From VRUE01 sp036271315 (GTDB lineage: Bacteria; Actinomycetota; Thermoleophilia; Solirubrobacterales; 70-9): a stretch of 35,789 nucleotides of DNA. The first letter of the stretch is position 1. Each line of letters opens with the position of its first letter. The notes under the pieces are model-generated. The model worked only from the letters and a program-made list of their open reading frames with translations. It made no database searches and was not told where the DNA came from. This document shows, one piece after another, positions 31,436 through 35,789 of the stretch. Both the position numbers and the translations under genes were made by a program. The stretch lies in the NCBI GenBank assembly GCA_036271315.1, contig DATBAV010000040.1, positions 1 to 35,789 on the forward strand, given 5' to 3'.

Positions 31436-32872
31436 ATGAAGGTCTCAGTCAGCCAGAACGAGCCCGCCGCGGCCGACGCGGACCTCGTCGCGATAGGCCT
31501 CTGCGAAGGGGAGGAGCTGCCCGGCGAGCTCGCCTCGGCCCGCGGCGCCGCCGATGCCAAGGGAAGCTTCAAGAAGCTGGCCACGATCCACCCCGAGCAG
31601 CCGGCCCGGGTGCTGGTCGTGGGACTGGGCAAGCGCGAGGACCTCGACGCCGAGCGGCTGCGGGTCGCTGCCGCCCTCACCGCCAAAGAGGGCGGCAAGC
31701 TGAACGCCGCCTCGCTCGCCTGGGCCCTGCCTGAGGGCGACGGCGCCGAGGCGCTCGCCGAGGGCATCGTCACCGGCACGATCCTCGGCGCCTACAGCTT
31801 CGATCGCTTCAAGAGCAAGGACCCCGACGGCCCCGAGCCGGCCACCCTCGGCTCGCTGACGCTGCTGGGCCCGGAGAGCGTCGGCGCCGCAGCTGAGGCG
31901 GCCCGCGTTTGCGCCGAGGCGCAGAACCGCGCCCGCGACCTGCAGAGCCTGCCTTCCAACGTCGCCACGCCCTCTTACCTGGCCGATCGCGCCGAGGAGA
32001 TCGCCGCCGCCCACGACTCGCTCAGCCTCGAGATCTTCGGCCGCGAGGAGATCGCCGCCAAGGAGATGGGTGGGCTGGTCGCGGTCAGCCAGGGAGGCGC
32101 CGAGGACCCGCGCCTGATCGTGCTGCGCTACGACGGCGGCGGCTCGGGCGAGACCCTCGGCCTGGTCGGCAAGGGCGTCACTTTCGATACCGGCGGCATC
32201 TCGCTGAAGCCCTCGGCGGGCATGCACGAGATGAAGATGGACATGTCGGGCGCCGCCGCAGTGCTGGAGTCGGTCGGCGCGATCGCCGAGCTGGGCCTGA
32301 AGCTAAACCTAATCGCCGTCGTCCCCTCGACCGAGAACATGCCCTCCGGAACCGCGATCAAGCCCGGCGACGTGATCACCCAGTACAGCGGCAAGACGGT
32401 CGAAATCAACAACACCGACGCCGAGGGCCGCCTGATCCTTGCCGACGCCCTCGCCTACGTGATCGAGCAGGGCGCCGAGAGGGTCGTCGACATCGCCACC
32501 CTGACCGGTGCGGTGATGATCGCGCTGGGCTCGACCTACGCCGCAGTGATCAGCAACGACGACGAGCTCGCCGGCGCGATCGAGGCGGTCGGCGAGGAGA
32601 CCGGCGAGCTGGTCTGGCGGCTCCCTCTCCACGCCGAGTACACGGCGCTGATGAAGGGAACGGTCGCCGACCTCACCAACGCAGCAGCCAAGCGCAAGGC
32701 CGGCACCCTCTCCGCCGCCGGCTTCCTCGAGGAATTCGTCGGCGACACCCCCTGGGCCCACCTCGACATCGCCGGCACCGCCTGGGACGTCGGCCGTGCC
32801 TACACCGGCAACGACGCCAGCGGCTACGGCGTGAGGTTGCTGACCGCCCTCGCGCGATCCCTGTCTACCTGA
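31436..32872 (+). CDS. pepA: Leucyl aminopeptidase (peptidase M17)
   Basis: Cytosolic di-metal aminopeptidase of 478 aa. The C-terminal catalytic domain is complete: VGKGVTFDTGGISLKPSAGM with metal/catalytic Lys and Asp, EMKMDMSGAAAVLESV, then the M17 signature NNTDAEGRLILADAL, with the catalytic Arg in EGRL. The N-terminal ~150 residues are the more variable macro-like domain. It starts at ATG 31436; no ribosome site is seen, and a TAGACT box at about 31421 would make the mRNA nearly leaderless. It is divergent from thiolase and is followed by a strong terminator. Confidence 0.95.
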   Translation: MKVSVSQNEPAAADADLVAIGLCEGEELPGELASARGAADAKGSFKKLATIHPEQPARVLVVGLGKREDLDAERLRVAAALTAKEGGKLNAASLAWALPEGDGAEALAEGIVTGTILGAYSFDRFKSKDPDGPEPATLGSLTLLGPESVGAAAEAARVCAEAQNRARDLQSLPSNVATPSYLADRAEEIAAAHDSLSLEIFGREEIAAKEMGGLVAVSQGGAEDPRLIVLRYDGGGSGETLGLVGKGVTFDTGGISLKPSAGMHEMKMDMSGAAAVLESVGAIAELGLKLNLIAVVPSTENMPSGTAIKPGDVITQYSGKTVEINNTDAEGRLILADALAYVIEQGAERVVDIATLTGAVMIALGSTYAAVISNDDELAGAIEAVGEETGELVWRLPLHAEYTALMKGTVADLTNAAAKRKAGTLSAAGFLEEFVGDTPWAHLDIAGTAWDVGRAYTGNDASGYGVRLLTALARSLST

Positions 32873-32894
32873 TCCGAAGAGCGAAGCGCAACGC

Positions 32895-32924
32895 GCTTTC
32901 CCTCTGTCAGAGGGAAAGCATTTT
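32895..32924 (+). terminator. Terminator after pepA (convergent with the thioesterase gene)
   Basis: GCTTTCCCTCT and AGAGGGAAAGC (32895-32905, 32909-32919) form a perfect 11-bp stem with a GTC loop, followed by ATTTT. The left arm overlaps a second stem, AAGCGC-AAC-GCGCTT (32884-32898), so the two hairpins exclude each other. It serves pepA, and the stem could also end transcripts of the thioesterase arriving from the right. Confidence 0.8.
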
Positions 32925-32930
32925 ACTAAG

Positions 32931-33494
32931 TTACGAGAGGATCATGCAGGTGGCGATGCCGTGGGCGAGCAGCTTGCCGCTCTCGGCCGCGGTCAGATTG
33001 GCCTCGACCGTCGCCTGACGGCGGCCGCGATAGAGGACGTTGGCCTCGCAGAGGACGCGGCCGGTGTCGCGAGTGATCGGGCGCACGTACTTGACCTCGA
33101 GGCCGAGCGAGGTGTAGCCGGTGCCGGCGGGCAGGGTCGTGTGGACCGCGCAGCCCAGGGCCGAGTCGAGCAGCGTCGCCGCGTAACCGCCGTGGACGAC
33201 GCCGATCGGGTTGTAGTGCTCCTCGCCCGGTTCGCCCTCGAAGACGGCGTGGCCCTCGCCGAGCTCGATCGGGCGCATCCGCATCGTCACCGCGATTGGC
33301 GGCGGTGGCATCGCGCCGGCGACGATCGCTTCCATGTACTCGATGCCGGTCATCGTCGCCCCGGCCGCCGCCGTCGGCAGCGGGTCCTGCCAGACCAGCT
33401 CGCGGCGGCGGGTGATCTCGGGCTGGGCCTCGGCGAAGGCAAGCGCCGCCTCGACCGCGCCCCCACCCTGCTCGGCTATCCCCTCGGCGCTCAA
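32931..33494 (-). CDS. PaaI-like hotdog-fold acyl-CoA thioesterase
   Basis: A 187-aa hotdog thioesterase. The catalytic block is HYNPIGVVHGGYAATLLDSALGCAV (~92-116; the HGG with the helix following is typical of PaaI/YdiI), then YTSLGLEVKYVRPI and ATVEANLTAAESGKLLAHGIATCMI. The ~60-residue N-terminal extension (ITRRRELVWQDP..., TGIEYMEAIVAGAMPPPPI) is also found in actinobacterial relatives. Translation begins at TTG 33494, which overlaps the stop of a 51-codon upstream ORF as TTGA. It hydrolyses acyl-CoA; the chain length is unknown. It is probably regulated by the divergent HxlR protein. Confidence 0.88.
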   Translation of the reverse strand: MSAEGIAEQGGGAVEAALAFAEAQPEITRRRELVWQDPLPTAAAGATMTGIEYMEAIVAGAMPPPPIAVTMRMRPIELGEGHAVFEGEPGEEHYNPIGVVHGGYAATLLDSALGCAVHTTLPAGTGYTSLGLEVKYVRPITRDTGRVLCEANVLYRGRRQATVEANLTAAESGKLLAHGIATCMILS

Positions 33495-33646
33495 CGGCCC
33501 GCCCTGCGCGGGTGAGCGAGTCCGCGCTCACGCGCCGACCGCGGACTCGCCGGATAGACCAGATCGGCTGTGATCTCGGCCTGGCTGATCGAGATCCGCG
33601 GGGCCTTGGAGCGATGGTTGTGCCTGTGTCTTGGGATCAACCTCAT
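33491..33646 (-). CDS. Small basic protein, 51 aa, coupled to the thioesterase
   Basis: Starts at ATG 33646 with a strong ribosome site (GGAGG, 7-nt spacing), and its TGA overlaps the TTG start of the thioesterase by 4 bp (TTGA). The peptide is rich in Arg and His at the start (MRLIPRHRHNHRSKAPRISI) and ends in PRSARERGLAHPRRAGR. I recognise no family. It could be a short functional protein, or a leader whose translation carries ribosomes to the thioesterase start, which lacks a strong site of its own. Confidence 0.5.
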   Translation of the reverse strand: MRLIPRHRHNHRSKAPRISISQAEITADLVYPASPRSARERGLAHPRRAGR

Positions 33647-33673
33647 GGCAGTGCCTCCGTTTGGGCTGGTCGT

Positions 33674-33692
33674 GAGTTGCTTCAAGCAACTC
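33674..33692. promoter_or_regulatory. Perfect palindromic operator, site 1
   Basis: GAGTTGCTT-C-AAGCAACTC, 9-bp arms around one base. It lies between the likely -10 of the minus-strand small-ORF/thioesterase unit and its first start codon, where bound regulator would block transcription. Its core GTTGCTTCAAGCAAC matches site 2 at 13 of 15 positions. Confidence 0.65.
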
Positions 33693-33703
33693 CTGCATCC
33701 CGG

Positions 33704-33733
33704 ACCCTAACCCAGTTAGTTGCTTGACGCAAC
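33704..33733 (-). promoter_or_regulatory. Minus-strand promoter with operator site 2
   Basis: TTGCGT (33732-33727), 17 nt, TAGGGT (33709-33704) can serve the thioesterase unit. Its -35 lies within GTTGCTTGACGCAAC (33719-33733), an imperfect second copy of the palindrome at 33674-33692. The same site is 21 bp before the GTG of the HxlR gene, so it can also control the regulator itself. Confidence 0.5.
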
Positions 33734-33754
33734 CCAGTGTGCGAAGATCACTCT

Positions 33755-34225
33755 GTGCTGCGCAACGACTATCCAGGCCAGGTGTGCTCCATTGCCAGGT
33801 CGCTGGAAATTGTCGGCGAGCGCTGGTCGCTGCTGATCGTGCGCGACGTAATGAACGGCCATCGCCGCTTCGACCAACTGCAGAAGGCCCTTGGCGTGGC
33901 TCGCAACGTGCTCTCCGCCCGCCTGCAGCGCCTGATCGAGGAGGACATCCTCGAGCGCCGTCCCTACCAGCGCAATCCCGAGCGCTACGAGTACTTCCTC
34001 ACCGAGAAGGGGCTCGACCTCTGGCCAGCCCTGATCGCCCTGCTCAGCTGGGGTGACCGCTACTCCCCCAGCCCCGAGGGCCCGCCGATGCTGATCGTCC
34101 ACAAGGAGTGCGGCGGCGCGGTCAGCGACCGCGGCATCTGCGAAAGCTGCGGCGAGGTGCTGCACGCCCGCGACGCCCGCGCCCTGCCGGGTCCCGGTCT
34201 CGCAACGGCACTCGAGGCGGCCTGA
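33755..34225 (+). CDS. HxlR family transcriptional regulator with C-terminal zinc-ribbon-like motif
   Basis: 156 aa from GTG 33755 (MLRNDYPGQVCSIARSLEIV), which fits the family N-terminus; GTG 33737 would add six residues. The winged helix is VGERWSLLIVRDVMNGHRRFDQLQKALGVARNVLSARLQRLIEEDILERRPY, and the conserved Cys in QVCSIAR corresponds to the redox-sensing position of some HxlR proteins. A short tail holds CGGAVSDRGICESCGEV, a zinc-ribbon-like cysteine set. It adjoins two palindromes and is divergent from the thioesterase unit; the aldehyde dehydrogenase follows on the same strand after the 51-bp palindromic repeat. Confidence 0.9.
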   Translation: MLRNDYPGQVCSIARSLEIVGERWSLLIVRDVMNGHRRFDQLQKALGVARNVLSARLQRLIEEDILERRPYQRNPERYEYFLTEKGLDLWPALIALLSWGDRYSPSPEGPPMLIVHKECGGAVSDRGICESCGEVLHARDARALPGPGLATALEAA

Positions 34226-34229
34226 GCCC

Positions 34230-34280
34230 CGAACTGCATCAAATTTCCGGTCCAGTAGGCAGGAAATTTGATGCAGTTCG
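34230..34280 (+). repeat. 49-51-bp palindromic element, copy 2
   Basis: CGAACTGCATCAAATTTCC (34230-34248) and its exact reverse complement (34262-34280) are separated by a 13-nt loop, a perfect 19-bp inverted repeat. The inner 49 bp correspond to copy 1 at 15769-15817 in the opposite orientation, with all 30 arm bases identical. It begins 4 nt after the HxlR stop and ends 36 nt before the aldehyde dehydrogenase ATG. There is no T run on either side. Confidence 0.9.
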
Positions 34281-34316
34281 CTAGCGTCTTTGGTTCCAGC
34301 GACAGGAGGAGAGAGC

Positions 34317-35753
34317 ATGGCAACGGCGGCGGAGGTTCAGGCGAAGGACAAGGTCTTCATCGGCGGCGAGTGGGTCGAGCCCGAGGCGAGTGGGGCTCTC
34401 GAGGTCGTCAACTCGACAACCGAGGAGGCGATGGGGTCGATCCCGGCCTGCACCGCGGCGGACGCCGACCGCGCCGTCGCAGCCGCGCGCGACGCCTTCG
34501 AGTCCTGGTCGCAGACCTCGCGCGAGGAGCGCGCCGGCTACATGAGCGCGATCTCCGCCGGCCTCGCTGAGCGCATGGATGAGATCGCGGCGACGATCTC
34601 GCAGGAGCTCGGCATGCCGCTGACGCTGAGCAAGATGATCCAGGCAGGGCTGCCGATCGCCCAGTTCGGGGCGATGCCGAAGCTGATGGAGGAAATCCGC
34701 TGGGAAGAGGAGATCGGCAACTCGCGGGTGCTGCGCGAGCCGGTCGGCGTGCTCGGCGCGATCACGCCCTGGAACTATCCGCTCAACCAGATCGCCTGCA
34801 AGGTCGCCCCCGCCCTCGCCGCCGGCTGCACCGTGGTGCTGAAGCCGAGCGAGATCGTGCCGCTCAACGCCTTCATCCTCGCCGAGGTGATCGAGGCCGC
34901 CGGCCTCCCCGCCGGCGTCTTCAACCTCGTCACCGGCACCGGGCCGGTCGTCGGCGAGGCGATCGCCGGCCACCCCGGCGTCGACATGGTCTCCTTCACC
35001 GGCTCGACCCGCGCCGGCCGCCGCGTCTCCGAGCTCGCCTCGGCGACGGTGAAGCCGGTGGCGATGGAGCTCGGTGGCAAGTCGCCGAACGTGATCCTCG
35101 ACGACGCCGACCTGAGCAAGGCCGTGCCCGACGGAGTCGGCAAGTGCTACCTCAACTCGGGCCAGACCTGCAGCGCCCTGACCCGGATGCTGGTGCCGCG
35201 CGAGAAGCTCGCCGAAGCCGAGCAGATCGCCGCCCAGGCGGCGGAGAGCTTCACCCCGGGCGATCCCTTCGAGGACACGACCCGGCTCGGACCGCTGGTC
35301 TCCGAGACCCAGCGCGAGCGGGTGCGCGGCTACATCGAGAAGGGCGAGGCCGAGGGGGCGAAGCTGCTCACCGGTGGCGCCGCGGCGCCCGAGGGCCTGG
35401 ACAAGGGCTTCTTCGTCCGCCCCACGGTCTTCTCCGAGGTGACGCCGGAGATGACGATCGCCCAGGAGGAGATCTTCGGCCCGGTGCTGGCGATCCAGCC
35501 CTATGACGGTGAGGACGACGCGGTGCGGATCGCCAACGACACCGACTACGGCCTCGCCGGCGGCGTCTGGTCGGCGGATCAGGACCGCGCGATCTCGGTC
35601 GCCAAGCGGATCCGCACCGGCCAGATCGAGATCAACGGCGGTGCGTTCAACCCGCTTGCCCCCTTCGGTGGCTACAAGCAGTCTGGGCACGGTCGCGAGA
35701 ACGGGCGCTATGCCATTGAGGAGTTGCTGCAGGTCAAGAGTTTGCAGCTGTAG
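34317..35753 (+). CDS. NAD(P)-dependent aldehyde dehydrogenase
   Basis: A 478-aa member of the aldehyde dehydrogenase superfamily, full length. The start ATG 34317 has AGGAGG 7 nt upstream. Catalytic residues: Asn153 in TPWNYP, Lys176 in LKPSE, Glu251 in MELGGKSPN and Cys285 in NSGQTCSALTR. The cofactor helix is FTGSTRAG and the C-terminal EEIFGPVLAI and GGYKQSGHGRENG are standard. It oxidises an aldehyde to the acid; the substrate is not readable. The leader carries palindromic element copy 2, and the upstream HxlR gene may regulate it. The last 36 bp of the window, after the stop, hold nothing I recognise. Confidence 0.94.
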   Translation: MATAAEVQAKDKVFIGGEWVEPEASGALEVVNSTTEEAMGSIPACTAADADRAVAAARDAFESWSQTSREERAGYMSAISAGLAERMDEIAATISQELGMPLTLSKMIQAGLPIAQFGAMPKLMEEIRWEEEIGNSRVLREPVGVLGAITPWNYPLNQIACKVAPALAAGCTVVLKPSEIVPLNAFILAEVIEAAGLPAGVFNLVTGTGPVVGEAIAGHPGVDMVSFTGSTRAGRRVSELASATVKPVAMELGGKSPNVILDDADLSKAVPDGVGKCYLNSGQTCSALTRMLVPREKLAEAEQIAAQAAESFTPGDPFEDTTRLGPLVSETQRERVRGYIEKGEAEGAKLLTGGAAAPEGLDKGFFVRPTVFSEVTPEMTIAQEEIFGPVLAIQPYDGEDDAVRIANDTDYGLAGGVWSADQDRAISVAKRIRTGQIEINGGAFNPLAPFGGYKQSGHGRENGRYAIEELLQVKSLQL

Positions 35754-35789
35754 GGGTGGCGTGGAGTGCCCCCTCGTCGGACGCAGCCT

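Overview
The window is one contiguous stretch of high-GC, gene-dense bacterial chromosome. It most likely comes from an actinobacterium, and I suspect class Thermoleophilia (Solirubrobacterales-like); that class-level call is inference. The evidence is gene order: rpmE, DUF1385, prfA, prmC, tsaC, glyA, a WecA-type transferase, a small AtpI-like protein, then atpB-E-F-H. From memory this closely matches the mycobacterial order rpmE-prfA-hemK-(tsaC)-rfe-(AtpI-like)-atpBEFH. I see no rRNA, tRNA, CRISPR array or intact IS element.

Layout. (1) 1-6015, minus strand: start of the F-type ATP synthase operon (atpI-like, atpB, E, F and a cut-off atpH), preceded by a polyprenyl-phosphate sugar-1-phosphate transferase, a DUF354 protein and glyA. 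(2) 6066-9256: an apparent insertion into the conserved cluster, holding a lysyl-oxidase-like exported protein and a GntR regulator overlapping two YrbE/MlaE permeases without MCE or ATPase partners. (3) 9260-13560: tsaC-prmC-prfA and DUF1385-rpmE, separated by a plus-strand SnoaL/NTF2-like gene with its own promoter. (4) 13622-16713: a membrane diguanylate cyclase, and a TetR regulator divergent from an alpha/beta hydrolase. (5) 16887-20952: a tightly overlapping envelope-glycolipid operon of a DegT/DnrJ aminotransferase, a 777-aa fusion (SDR epimerase + MGDG-synthase-like glycosyltransferase + membrane anchor) and a polysaccharide deacetylase. (6) 21067-22565: a DMT transporter and a divergent lipoprotein. 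(7) 22569-31312: acyl-CoA catabolism, with etfB-etfA-ETF dehydrogenase, then thiolase, HAD phosphatase and split methylmalonyl-CoA mutase subunits. (8) 31436-35753: leucyl aminopeptidase, thioesterase, HxlR regulator and aldehyde dehydrogenase.

The strongest unexplained signals are two repeat systems. First, an AbiEi/DUF559 nuclease-like gene sits antiparallel between the two methylmalonyl-CoA mutase subunit genes and is flanked by ~56-bp direct repeats; each repeat carries a hairpin whose pairing is kept by compensatory and wobble changes. Second, a 49-bp near-perfect palindrome occurs twice, 18 kb apart and in opposite orientation, each time next to a transcription-regulator gene and just upstream of an enzyme gene. 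Other notable points: a DegT aminotransferase whose only well-placed start is GTA, an ETF dehydrogenase lacking one expected Fe-S cysteine, a lysyl oxidase homologue lacking its copper histidines, and several regulator genes adjoining clear palindromic operators.

All functional calls come from reading motifs by eye. No database search, alignment software or folding program was run.
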